Assembly: GCA_028343845.1 (NCBI GenBank)
Contig: JAOLZO010000005.1
Coordinates: forward strand, 39,563 to 103,562
Source of the DNA: Verrucomicrobiota bacterium
GTDB taxonomy: Bacteria > Verrucomicrobiota > Verrucomicrobiia > Opitutales > Seribacteraceae
Length of the DNA stretch: 64,000 nucleotides
Reading direction: 5' to 3'
Made by a program: the position numbers and the translations under genes. A model generated the notes under the pieces. The model saw only the letters and a program-made list of their open reading frames with translations, was not told the origin of the DNA and made no database searches. Below are positions 36,702 through 45,274 of this stretch, piece after piece (positions within the stretch are counted from its first letter, which is position 1; the number at the start of each line of letters is the position of its first letter).

Positions 36702-38873
36702 TTACTGAATGAACGAAAATTGACGGGTGTTCATCAAGGCCCAGGCAACGCCAAGGAAGCGTCTGTTTTCAGACTTGGCCAAATCTTGCATTCTCTTGGC
36801 CATTGTCTTTCGGTATTTTTCCGTCTTCTCCCTTGGCCAATGATCCGGAATCTTGAGCGAAGGAGGTGGTAGGGTGGATTTTCTTTTTACGATCTCGAGA
36901 CAATCCTTGGTTTCCTCAACGGAGGGTTTCCGATTGAGGATCGATAGAAATAACACGTTGATTTTCTCTTCATCGGTTTCTACCCGGGAAAGATTTTTGG
37001 ACAACTGGGACTGGGGGCTGAAAACCGCACCATAAATTACGCCGTTAAGCAAGGTGAGCGCTTGTGGAACCGATGCTTGTTTGTTCGAATTCTCAATAAT
37101 TTCCCGATCGGACTGACCGAATTCCCGGAGGAAGTGTCCGGGGGGGGCGGGGGTAATGATTTCAGACGCTCTCATCAGAGAAGAACTGTATCCCTTCCAT
37201 CGAGAGTCATTGGCGGTTTTAGTCGAAGTACCCCTACCGTAAAGCGACCGAACGTCGAAATCATCACCCATGATCAATTTGGCAAAAAGAGTTCTTTGCT
37301 CGTTGCGAACCTTACCGTATTCCCGTCGCAAGCGGGCAGCGCCAGCCAAGTCGTCTGCTTTTTGAGCCTCTCTTAGTTCGAGCTGAATTTCCTCCATTCT
37401 TGCAAGAACTTGCTTGCTTGCCTTGGCCCCTTTGTTGGCAAGACTTACCATTTTTGCGGGTTCCAGATTCTCTAGTTTTTTCTGATATTGGGAAAAGCGA
37501 TCAAGCTTTTCTTCAGTTATTTTTGGATCACGGACTCTTTCGTCTGCATAGGGAACGGCAAGGGAGACGAAGGAATCCCATAATTGCTCGGCGGACATGC
37601 GTGAAAGGAGAGGTCCTTCGAAATAATAAGGTTGATCGTTGGCCACTTCATAATTGGTCGCTTCGCGTCCGAAGGCTTTCACGTTGAGAAGTACGCGTTG
37701 GAATTCCCGCAGGTCATAATCGACCCGGACCATGAGCTTTTCCAAATGTTCGAGAAGTTCCGGAATGGACGGTTGGGTGTCGTCGCGCCAATCATCTACA
37801 GGCTCAACCAAACCCCGCCCGAAAACCTTTTTCCACATCCGGTTGGCAATGACTTTGGTAAAGCGGGGGTTTTCATGAGAGATCAGCCATTTCCCGTATA
37901 GGTCGATCTTATTCTCTTCGTTCAAGTCTTCCAATGGTTCGCCGAAAATGGGGGCGGGTGAAACCTTGCCCTTGGGTTTCGCGTCCTCGTATTGGTAGTC
38001 ATGGGGCAGGGTGAGCTTTCTTGCGGTGTGTTGAGCTCCATACTGCAGAGGACGCAACATTTCCTGAAGAGCCTTCCGCATGGCGGCGGCGTCCTTGGAC
38101 TGAGCCTTTCTTTTCTTTTGCTGAGGTGAAAGTCCCCTTAGAGTCTTGCTGAAATGGTCCCGAATACGTAACTGCAGATCCCTTCCCTTTCTGGTGGAGA
38201 CCCCGTAAGTGAAGGCAGCCATTTTGTAATACTCCTGCTGCGTCCATTTGTCGAATGGGTGATTGTGACATTGGGCGCAGACCATTTGGGTGCCCAGAAA
38301 GAGTTGCGTGGTGTTGGACATGTTGTCCAACTCCATGCCGGCATCTCTCAGGTAGTAGCCCGATGCGCCGTCTTCCCATTGATATCCTTCTGCGGTAACA
38401 AGCGAGTATGCAACTTGGTCGAAAGGTTTGTTCTGGGCCACTTGTTCCTTGACCCAATGGTTATAAAGTTCACCGGCTCCGATTTGGGCGCCCCCGCGCA
38501 TTCTTGACTGTAACCTGAGCAAATCCGCCCACCAATTGAACATTTGGCTATCATAGGCGGGAGAGAGCAACAAAGAGTCGATCAACATAGCTTTTTGATC
38601 TTTGCTACTGTTGTTCAAATACGCGTCTGTCTCGTCGTAGGAAGGAATCCTGCCTGCAACCGTAAGATAAATCCTGCGAGCGAGCTTTCCATCGTCCAAG
38701 TTACTCGGGACCTGAACCTTTTTCTTTTGGTGGGTCCTTTCCAAAATACGGTCAATGGCCGCAACTTCCAGCTTCACTTCCTTTGCTGAAAGTGAAAACT
38801 TATCGGATTTGACTTTTCCCAAAAGTGGGAAAACCAATGAGAAAAAAGCGAATAAGGGCAGAAATTGCATCAT
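36702..38873 (-). CDS. DUF1549/DUF1553 secreted protein (PSD1 family)
   Basis: 723 aa with an N-terminal signal (QFLPLFAFFSLVFPLLG). DUF1549 features are RRIYLTVAGRIPSYDET, NWWADLLRLQSR and the CAQCH motif in QMVCAQCHNHPFDKWTQ, which could bind haem or a metal. DUF1553 features include NPRFTKVIANRMWKKVFGRGLVEPVDD and NVLFLSILNRKPSVEE. Unlike many family members it has no N-terminal PSCyt1 cytochrome domain. It is the first gene of a minus-strand group with DUF1501, epimerase and cyclophilins. Upstream lies a 139-bp gap in which I see no clear promoter. Confidence 0.92.
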   Translation of the reverse strand: MMQFLPLFAFFSLVFPLLGKVKSDKFSLSAKEVKLEVAAIDRILERTHQKKKVQVPSNLDDGKLARRIYLTVAGRIPSYDETDAYLNNSSKDQKAMLIDSLLLSPAYDSQMFNWWADLLRLQSRMRGGAQIGAGELYNHWVKEQVAQNKPFDQVAYSLVTAEGYQWEDGASGYYLRDAGMELDNMSNTTQLFLGTQMVCAQCHNHPFDKWTQQEYYKMAAFTYGVSTRKGRDLQLRIRDHFSKTLRGLSPQQKKRKAQSKDAAAMRKALQEMLRPLQYGAQHTARKLTLPHDYQYEDAKPKGKVSPAPIFGEPLEDLNEENKIDLYGKWLISHENPRFTKVIANRMWKKVFGRGLVEPVDDWRDDTQPSIPELLEHLEKLMVRVDYDLREFQRVLLNVKAFGREATNYEVANDQPYYFEGPLLSRMSAEQLWDSFVSLAVPYADERVRDPKITEEKLDRFSQYQKKLENLEPAKMVSLANKGAKASKQVLARMEEIQLELREAQKADDLAGAARLRREYGKVRNEQRTLFAKLIMGDDFDVRSLYGRGTSTKTANDSRWKGYSSSLMRASEIITPAPPGHFLREFGQSDREIIENSNKQASVPQALTLLNGVIYGAVFSPQSQLSKNLSRVETDEEKINVLFLSILNRKPSVEETKDCLEIVKRKSTLPPPSLKIPDHWPREKTEKYRKTMAKRMQDLAKSENRRFLGVAWALMNTRQFSFIQ

Positions 38874-39012
38874 AACCTAGTTGTATATACTAACGTCATA
38901 CGAAAAAGTTGCACTCAAAATATCGAACGCGAAATGATTTTGATTTTAGGGTTCCTCTTGCCCAAATATTGAGCTTCAGCCGAACGGCAGAATAATCCTT
39001 TGTTGATGAGAG

Positions 39013-41169
39013 CTAAAAAGAGTGAGCCAGGGAGAAAATGAAATTACGCCCAGGACCGTTCAGCCCGGATCCATGAACCCGGTAGTCGACGTCGCCCAAA
39101 TTTTCGGCGGCTAGGGTAAGCGTAGTATTTTCACCCAAAGACCGACCTCCCCTAAGTCCGAAAAGGGCAAACCCTGGGGTTCCGTTCCCGGGGATTCGGG
39201 ATGAGTCGGTTTCGTCCTTGAGAGAAAGATCGTCGGCTTTGCCGAAGGCAAGGACGGAAAGCTCACCCCACCAAGGCTCTGTTGCCGGAGAGTAACGAGT
39301 GACAAACATTGCTTGCGAAGGCATAAGCCTGTCTGGCGCCCGATTGACCGGGGTGTAGTTTCGGCCGTCGATGGGAACCGTACCGGTGGCATTGTTGTCC
39401 AGCATTTGTTCGACCTCGCCGTCCATCCAGGACAGGCGAATTTCCGATCTCCAGAAAGGGGTCCAGTCGTAACCGAGCTCTATTTCGAGTCCCTGTATGA
39501 AACCGTCTCCATTGGCTTTGAGCACTGCGGATTTACCTGATTCGATAGGCGATCGGATGATCATGTCGTCAACCCAAGTGCGGTACGCGGAAATCCCCCA
39601 GTTCAATGAATCCGAATTCCCCCTGAAACCAACCTCCGCTTGAATGAAATTTTCGGGATCAAGAGATGTGTTAGGTCTTTCGATGGCACTGGTTTCGTCC
39701 GTCGAGGTAAGGTCATACAGGCTCGGTGGGCGAAAACCCTGGGACAGCCCTGCAAAAAGGAATTTTCCTTCCCCAATCGTCTTGCTGGCACGGATGGACC
39801 CAATCAATTGATCGTAGGTTTTTGTTTCAGGAGCTTGAATCGTCGAAGCGTCGCTATTTTTTAGATAATAGCGGTCGAGTCCCGCCCGGACTGAGGAAAA
39901 GCGGATTCCGGGCTCAACGATCCAACTGGATGCGGATTCGTACCTGTCGTTCAAATACAAGGCATAACGGTCGTACTGAGCATCAGCGGCGAGAGGCCCT
40001 TGAACCAAATTGGCTCCACGAACCTGAAGGTCATCGAATTTATAACCACCTGAAGCAAGGGACTCCCTGTGCCATTCGACTCCATAGGCAACTCTTCCTC
40101 CCCAAGGATCGTCGGCTTCCAATCGTGCGGTAAAACCAAAGTCATCCAGATCGAAATGCTGAAAATCCCCGCCATTGGGGGCATTTTGCATGCGGGTTCT
40201 CTCTTGCCCGTGTTGGTGCATGCCAAGGGTTACGATGCCCATGTCGGCCCAACCGCCGGCATCTGCCCAAGAAAACTTTCCGTAATAAAGTAGTCTTTCC
40301 TGATCGAGACGCCGCCACCTCTCCGAACCCGGAGATAGCCCTTCCCAGGTCAAGCCGTTTACTGTCTTGTGGGTACGCGGAACGTCGTCCATGAAGGTTC
40401 GCTGAAGACCAAGGGTCATCCTAGTGCTCTCGTTTAGTTTTCGGGAAAGCCGAAAGTTCGTCCCACGCGAATCATAACCGGTGTTTACCTGTTTCCCTAC
40501 TTCCTTCCCTCCTTCCAAATCCCCGAAGGAGCGCTCCGCATGCGATAGCTCGGCAGCCCAGTCAGGACTCGAAAGGATACCTCTTACCCCAGCTGACCAG
40601 GACCGTTCGGCGGAGGACAACCTTCCGAAAAAATTACCAGCTTGAACCACCCCTTCGTTCGAAAAGATTGGCTTGGCGGACAAAACGTTAACCACTCCGC
40701 CTATGGCATCCGCCCCATAGATGATGCCGTTGGGGCCTCGGACGACTTCAATGCGCTCGGATCCGAGCATTTCAACTGTGCTCCAATACTGGTTCGGGCC
40801 GGAGCGCATGGCTGAATGGTTGAGTCGGATGCCGTCAACGAGGAGGACGTTGTGGTATCCGGTTAGTCCGCGAAGGTAAGGGGAGGATTGTCCCAATGCG
40901 GTTTTTTGGACCATCACCGAGGGTAACCCGGTCAAAGCCTCGGGCATAGTTCTGGCACTGTATCTAAGTCCGCGTACCCTTAACCTGTCGGCGGACCATG
41001 GCAAGGATGCCCATGGTTCGGCAAAACCACCCGAAGCGGTAACGACCATGGGGGATAGTTCTTCGGTGTCGTTCGATTCGGATTGGGCATGAGTCTCCCG
41101 ATAAGAGAAGACTGCCAGTGTTAGGAAAAGCAAGAAACTCAATTTATTGAAAGGGGATAAGATCTTCAT
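39013..41169 (-). CDS. TonB-dependent outer-membrane receptor
   Basis: 718 aa with signal peptide (LSFLLFLTLAVFSYRETHA). A TonB-box-like segment ELSPMVVTAS is followed by the plug domain (ALTGLPSVMV, YLRGLTGYHNVLLVDGIRLN, RIEVVRGPNGIIYGADAIGGVVNV) and a 22-strand barrel that ends in Phe. The plug is close to the cobalamin/catecholate/haem class (FepA/BtuB-like). It lies 36 bp downstream of an MFS gene, itself 62 bp downstream of a HupE-like gene, all minus strand, so the three may import one metal or metallophore. The ligand cannot be assigned from sequence alone. Confidence 0.93.
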   Translation of the reverse strand: MKILSPFNKLSFLLFLTLAVFSYRETHAQSESNDTEELSPMVVTASGGFAEPWASLPWSADRLRVRGLRYSARTMPEALTGLPSVMVQKTALGQSSPYLRGLTGYHNVLLVDGIRLNHSAMRSGPNQYWSTVEMLGSERIEVVRGPNGIIYGADAIGGVVNVLSAKPIFSNEGVVQAGNFFGRLSSAERSWSAGVRGILSSPDWAAELSHAERSFGDLEGGKEVGKQVNTGYDSRGTNFRLSRKLNESTRMTLGLQRTFMDDVPRTHKTVNGLTWEGLSPGSERWRRLDQERLLYYGKFSWADAGGWADMGIVTLGMHQHGQERTRMQNAPNGGDFQHFDLDDFGFTARLEADDPWGGRVAYGVEWHRESLASGGYKFDDLQVRGANLVQGPLAADAQYDRYALYLNDRYESASSWIVEPGIRFSSVRAGLDRYYLKNSDASTIQAPETKTYDQLIGSIRASKTIGEGKFLFAGLSQGFRPPSLYDLTSTDETSAIERPNTSLDPENFIQAEVGFRGNSDSLNWGISAYRTWVDDMIIRSPIESGKSAVLKANGDGFIQGLEIELGYDWTPFWRSEIRLSWMDGEVEQMLDNNATGTVPIDGRNYTPVNRAPDRLMPSQAMFVTRYSPATEPWWGELSVLAFGKADDLSLKDETDSSRIPGNGTPGFALFGLRGGRSLGENTTLTLAAENLGDVDYRVHGSGLNGPGRNFIFSLAHSF

Positions 41170-41204
41170 CTAAGATGGATTCTTTCAGTTTGTTTTGGAT
41201 TCTT

Positions 41205-42425
41205 TCACGAAACACTTGCCTTAAGGCGATGATCTTTGGACAGGGCAAGAAAAATCAAACAACTCGCTCCAATCAGAATGACGGAGGTCCATCCTACCTT
41301 ACTAGGTCCGAGGGTTGTGATAATCCAGTAACCTACAAAAGGCGCAGGGACGCCTCTTACCCCGGTGAAGAAACTGTGTATGCTCATGTAACTGGATTCC
41401 CTCCCGGAAGGAGCGATTTTCGTTACCCACAAGGTCCACGCCATCGTTCCTCCACCCGTAGCCCATCCGATTAACGCAGAGGCAAGGCACAGGAAGATGA
41501 GGTTTTGGGTTTGGAAGTAAAGGAACAATCCGACGAGAAAGAACAGGTTGATGGCGATGCGTACGAAGGCTAGGTTGAACCGGTCGAAGGCCCAGCCCCA
41601 TACCGGTATGCTGGCGACGCGGGTGACCAGCGGAACGACCAGAGTAATGGCGAGAACAACGGTGTTGCTGGCATCGATGCCATAGGCGGGGTTGGCCAAG
41701 TACTCGACCCGCAGGGGAATGGTGACCAGATTCCCGATGCCCATGAGCATCCACCCGGTCAGCATCCAGGAGAAAAGCCGGTCCTTCAAGGCATGCCTGA
41801 GATCCCTCGACAACCCTCCGGCGCTTGGAGTCAAGGGCGCGGAGGGAATCTTTAGATGATAGAAAGCCGTGCAAAGACAAAACAGAAACATGATCACCGC
41901 AATGGCCCTGAAGTGATTCAGGTCATCGTCGAGCACCCGCCCGATTATCAGGGCGGTGATGGCTCCGACGACGGCCGAGAGCATGAGGTTGCCGGATATT
42001 TTGCGACCCCTTTCGCCGGACCGGTAGTTTCGCGAATACACGTGAACCATCAAGGATGGTATCTGGCCTATCAGGACGCAGGCGGCCAGGACCCAATACG
42101 TATAGACCCAAGCCGAGTTTGCCGTAGACGAAAGGAGGATTCCCGTGCCCGTCCCCACTGTGAGGAGAGCGCAGATCCGGCTTACCGGAATCCTGCTTTT
42201 CCCCATCAGAAGGAGAAAGCCGGGGGCCAACAGAAAACCAAGGCAGGAACCACCCGCAATCAAGGACTTTGCATGATCGGATGCTCCGAAATGACGGATG
42301 GCGACAAGCAGGACCGAGGAATAGTAGCTTGCCTCTACGATCCCGTTAAAAAAGTTGCGCCTGAGATCGTATTTTTGGGTATTTTTGGCAACCCCGTGAT
42401 CTGGGTCCAAGGCGTCCTTGGTCAT
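41205..42425 (-). CDS. Major facilitator superfamily transporter
   Basis: 406 aa with about twelve hydrophobic helices arranged in two halves separated by a charged loop near residues 195-220. The cytoplasmic loop after TM2 (LLMGKSRIPVSRI) is MFS-like. No substrate-specific motif is recognised. It lies between the HupE-like and TonB receptor genes in an apparent operon, which suggests inner-membrane uptake of the ligand brought in by the receptor, or export of a metallophore; the sequence does not decide between these. Confidence 0.85.
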   Translation of the reverse strand: MTKDALDPDHGVAKNTQKYDLRRNFFNGIVEASYYSSVLLVAIRHFGASDHAKSLIAGGSCLGFLLAPGFLLLMGKSRIPVSRICALLTVGTGTGILLSSTANSAWVYTYWVLAACVLIGQIPSLMVHVYSRNYRSGERGRKISGNLMLSAVVGAITALIIGRVLDDDLNHFRAIAVIMFLFCLCTAFYHLKIPSAPLTPSAGGLSRDLRHALKDRLFSWMLTGWMLMGIGNLVTIPLRVEYLANPAYGIDASNTVVLAITLVVPLVTRVASIPVWGWAFDRFNLAFVRIAINLFFLVGLFLYFQTQNLIFLCLASALIGWATGGGTMAWTLWVTKIAPSGRESSYMSIHSFFTGVRGVPAPFVGYWIITTLGPSKVGWTSVILIGASCLIFLALSKDHRLKASVS

Positions 42426-42486
42426 TGGGTGAGGAAGGATTCTGTCAATCTCGACCGATTATTCAAGAGGAAGCGGGGCGGTGTCA

Positions 42487-43725
42487 TTAAAAGAAAATGC
42501 GCTCGATCGTCCAGTAAGCGCCGATTACGGCAATCAGAACGGAGCCGGGAATGACGATTATTTTACGGTAGGTTGCCGGGTCCTTGATTCCCAAAGTAAT
42601 AATCAGGGCCAAGCCGATGACGGCCAATTGCCCAAATTCCACGCCAAGGTTAAACCCGAGCAAGCCTGCGAAGAGGGATCCCGGATCGAGGTTGAATTCA
42701 GAAAGGGCTCCGGCAAATCCCAAGCCGTGAATAAGGCCAAATACGAAAACCACGGCCAGACGATACGGCCTGTATTTGGCAACGAAGATATTCTCCAGGG
42801 CAACGAATGCGATGCTGGCCGCAATGATCGGCTCTACGACGTCGGAGGGCAAGGATACGAGACCAAGGGTGGCGAGAGCCAAAGTGAGGGTGTGAGCAAT
42901 CGTAAAAACGGAAACTTGGTAAAGAAGAGGTTTCCACTTCCGGGAGAGAAGAAAAAGACCGATCACGAAAAGAATATGGTCGACGCCCAGAGGGACGACG
43001 TGAACGAACCCTTGCCTCAGAAAGGAGAAGAAAGTGCTGGAGATGCCTCCTGGTTGTTCAGGAACAGGGTTTTGAACGGAAGAGTCCTCTTCGGTGCCAA
43101 CAGAACCGACCCCAGGTTGTCCGGAAAGGGGGTCTTTTGGCGAAGAGGGGTTGCCTTCTCCGGGAGAACCCGCTTCGGATTCCGCAAGGAGTGGAGCCAG
43201 GTCCAGTACAAAACTTTCCTCATCTGGCCAAAGAACGTTAACTCGCCTTAGTGGCTTTCCGTCGACCACATTGGTAAAGACCAGGTCGTATGGGGCCGTA
43301 TCCATTGCCTTGATCTGGTATGATTTCATGTCCCGGGAAAGGGTTCGCTCATACACTCCGCGTATTACGACGATGTCTCCGTCGAGAACGATGGTCTCAT
43401 GCTCCTTGGTAAGAAACTCGAACCGAAACTCGGGAAAAAACCATTCTTCAGAGCCAAACCTTACTCGCAAAGCCTTTTGCATAAGGTTCCGGGCCTTGTC
43501 CTTGAGAGCCTTCTTTTCCTGCGAACCAAGTTTGTCAAAGGCATCTTTTTGTAGAAAAGGTACTTCCTCAGGATCCTCGGCAAAGCATCTGGGATCAACC
43601 TCGATCGTGATCGAAGCGGATCCATTCCTTTCAAACGAACCGATTACCGGAATGTCGGGGATCGGATGAGCCCAAGCAAAAAGCGGGCATAGTAGAAATA
43701 TGATTGAACTTAGAAAAACCTTCAT
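42487..43725 (-). CDS. HupE/UreJ-like membrane protein with large N-terminal domain
   Basis: 412 aa. A signal peptide (SSIIFLLCPLFAWA) and an extracytoplasmic domain of about 180 residues precede an acidic Pro/Gly linker and a six-helix membrane domain of the HupE/UreJ_2 type: VHVVPLGVDHILFVIGLFLLS, FTIAHTLTLALATLG, ALENIFVAKYRP and GLIHGLGFAGALSE. The conserved His residues in GVDHI, TIAHT and LIHGLGF resemble the Ni/Co-permease-related metal sites. Probably a metal permease or metal-delivery protein. First gene of the HupE-MFS-TonB receptor group; divergent from the small Cys-containing secreted protein 136 bp away. Confidence 0.87.
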   Translation of the reverse strand: MKVFLSSIIFLLCPLFAWAHPIPDIPVIGSFERNGSASITIEVDPRCFAEDPEEVPFLQKDAFDKLGSQEKKALKDKARNLMQKALRVRFGSEEWFFPEFRFEFLTKEHETIVLDGDIVVIRGVYERTLSRDMKSYQIKAMDTAPYDLVFTNVVDGKPLRRVNVLWPDEESFVLDLAPLLAESEAGSPGEGNPSSPKDPLSGQPGVGSVGTEEDSSVQNPVPEQPGGISSTFFSFLRQGFVHVVPLGVDHILFVIGLFLLSRKWKPLLYQVSVFTIAHTLTLALATLGLVSLPSDVVEPIIAASIAFVALENIFVAKYRPYRLAVVFVFGLIHGLGFAGALSEFNLDPGSLFAGLLGFNLGVEFGQLAVIGLALIITLGIKDPATYRKIIVIPGSVLIAVIGAYWTIERIFF

Positions 43726-43860
43726 GAGTCGTGAAATATGGGGAAAAGGGTCGAGTTGCTATCGTAGAAAAAAACAAAAAAACCTTAATTAACTCTTGAA
43801 TAATCCGTCATCCGATATTGAATGAAGGGTTCACCTCTTACAACCCAATACTATTCCGAT

Positions 43861-44184
43861 ATGAAAAAAATATTCGTTATTATAGCTTCGTTGGCTTTTG
43901 CCGGCTCCGTTTTTGCGGGCTGCCCGTCCAAAGCCTTCAAGGCAAAGCTCGTAGGCTTTGACAAAGAATCCAAGACCTTGACTCTTAAGGCTGGAAAGAA
44001 AGAAATTAAGGTAAAGGTAGGCAGCAAGACCGAAATGGCTGGTTTTGAATGCCCGACCAAACTTACTGCCGGTGCCGCTCTTGAAATTCATGGCTGCAAT
44101 TGCGCAACCAAGAAGGGCAAGGTTCAGGAAGCTACCAAGGTAGCCGTTGCCGCCAAGAAGAAGGGTAAGAAGAAGGACGCCTAA
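43861..44184 (+). CDS. Small basic secreted protein with Cys residues
   Basis: 107 aa from ATG 43861; the upstream ATG 43822 would bury the signal peptide (KKIFVIIASLAFAGSVFAG). After it come a short beta-rich domain (AKLVGFDKESKTLTLKAGKKE, OB/DUF5666-like in feel), Cys residues at the mature N-terminus (GCPSK), in FECPT and in HGCNCAT, and a Lys-rich tail. The VFAGC junction could be a lipobox. Four Cys and one His could hold a metal ion, which would suit the surrounding metal-transport genes, but no family is recognised. Followed 20 bp later by a strong terminator. Confidence 0.7.
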   Translation: MKKIFVIIASLAFAGSVFAGCPSKAFKAKLVGFDKESKTLTLKAGKKEIKVKVGSKTEMAGFECPTKLTAGAALEIHGCNCATKKGKVQEATKVAVAAKKKGKKKDA

Positions 44185-44203
44185 TTTCCTTTCATCGAAC
44201 TTT

Positions 44204-44234
44204 AAAAGCCTCCGGGAAACCGGGGGCTTTTTTT
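44204..44234 (+). terminator. Rho-independent terminator, partly bidirectional
   Basis: A stem AAGCCTCCGG / CCGGGGGCTT (one G-T pair) with a GAAA loop is followed by a run of seven T on the plus strand. It terminates the small secreted protein gene. On the minus strand the same hairpin is followed by CTTTTAAA, a weaker T-run, so it may also end the convergent metal-permease operon, whose last stop is 44257. Confidence 0.88.
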
Positions 44235-44256
44235 GTGCCCGATTAAAGGGGGGATT

Positions 44257-45273
44257 TTATTGTCCCTCAACCGCGCAACCCTCGCTCCTGGCGTTCTTGT
44301 TTCCAGGTTTGTCGTTCAGCCTGTCAAGGAGCTGCCAAGCCAACCCGCCGTTCGGACCGAACGCCCAGCCTAATGCGAAACAAAGAGATGCAACCAGTAC
44401 CATGGCTCCGGCTATGGTACAATCCAACCATCGCGCGAGGAAGAAACCGCCGATCGAGTAAACGAAGGACAAGGGAAGGGAGCAGAAGAGGATTGCGGGC
44501 ATTCTCCTGAAAAAGAAATTTGCGGTAACGGATGGAAAGATGAGCATGGATATGACAAGGATCACCCCTACCGCCTCAAAGGACGAAACGATCGTGAGGG
44601 CGAGAAGGAGCATCAAGCCGTAATGAATCAGAGTAACGGGCAACCCCAAGGTTTTCGCCAAGGTGAAATCGAAACTGGTGACCATAAGTTGTCTGTAAAA
44701 AACGGTTACCGAGATGATGACCAGAACCGTTACCACGAACATTGATACAATGGGCCGGGCACCCAAGTCGACGCCTCCGAGGGAAAGGCTTTCCGCCAAA
44801 GGGATCAAACCAATCTCTCCGTAAAGCAGGCATTCGGCATCGATATGGGCGTTGCCTCCGTACATTGCGATGAGCAATACGCCAAAGGCAAAGAAGGTAG
44901 TGAAGGTTACTCCGAGTGCGGCGTCTGGCTTCAGAATGGATTTCTTTTGCAGCCATTCTATGCAGAAACTGCAAAGCAGGCCAGCCACGCAAGCACCGAA
45001 AAACATGGGGAACAGCGCCCAGGATTTCATGATAATGAAAGCCAGTGCCAGACCGGGCAAGATGCCGTGACTGATCGCGTCCCCCATCAACGCAAGTTTA
45101 CGAACAACGATAAACGAGCCCACCAATCCGCAGGCCAGGCAGACGAGGATCCCCATGGTTACGATTTGTCCGTTCCACGCAATTTCAGCGTGGGTTGACC
45201 AAGGCGTTACAAAAGTATCAATCGGATCAAAATCCGGTATGAAAGTTTCTTTCGTTTGCCTGTTGGCGCTCAT
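44257..45273 (-). CDS. Metal ABC transporter permease (YtgD/ZnuB-like)
   Basis: 338 aa from ATG 45273, which directly follows the stop of the upstream gene; the TTG at 45297 would overlap it. About eight hydrophobic segments carry ABC-3 family features: LVGSFIVVRKLALMGDAISHGILPGLAL, DAALGVTFTTFFAFGVLLI, TSFDFTLAKTLGLPV and AVGVILVISMLIFPSVTANFF. Together with the fused permease encoded just upstream it would form the heterodimeric inner-membrane channel of an A-I cluster manganese/iron/zinc importer. Last gene of the binding protein-ATPase-permease/repressor-permease operon, the same order as chlamydial ytgABCRD. Confidence 0.92.
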   Translation of the reverse strand: MSANRQTKETFIPDFDPIDTFVTPWSTHAEIAWNGQIVTMGILVCLACGLVGSFIVVRKLALMGDAISHGILPGLALAFIIMKSWALFPMFFGACVAGLLCSFCIEWLQKKSILKPDAALGVTFTTFFAFGVLLIAMYGGNAHIDAECLLYGEIGLIPLAESLSLGGVDLGARPIVSMFVVTVLVIISVTVFYRQLMVTSFDFTLAKTLGLPVTLIHYGLMLLLALTIVSSFEAVGVILVISMLIFPSVTANFFFRRMPAILFCSLPLSFVYSIGGFFLARWLDCTIAGAMVLVASLCFALGWAFGPNGGLAWQLLDRLNDKPGNKNARSEGCAVEGQ

Positions 45274-45274
45274 T

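Noticed and set aside
41856..43251. Two long plus-strand frames of about 230 and 256 codons
   Set aside because: They oppose the MFS and HupE-like genes; composition is typical of antisense frames of membrane proteins.
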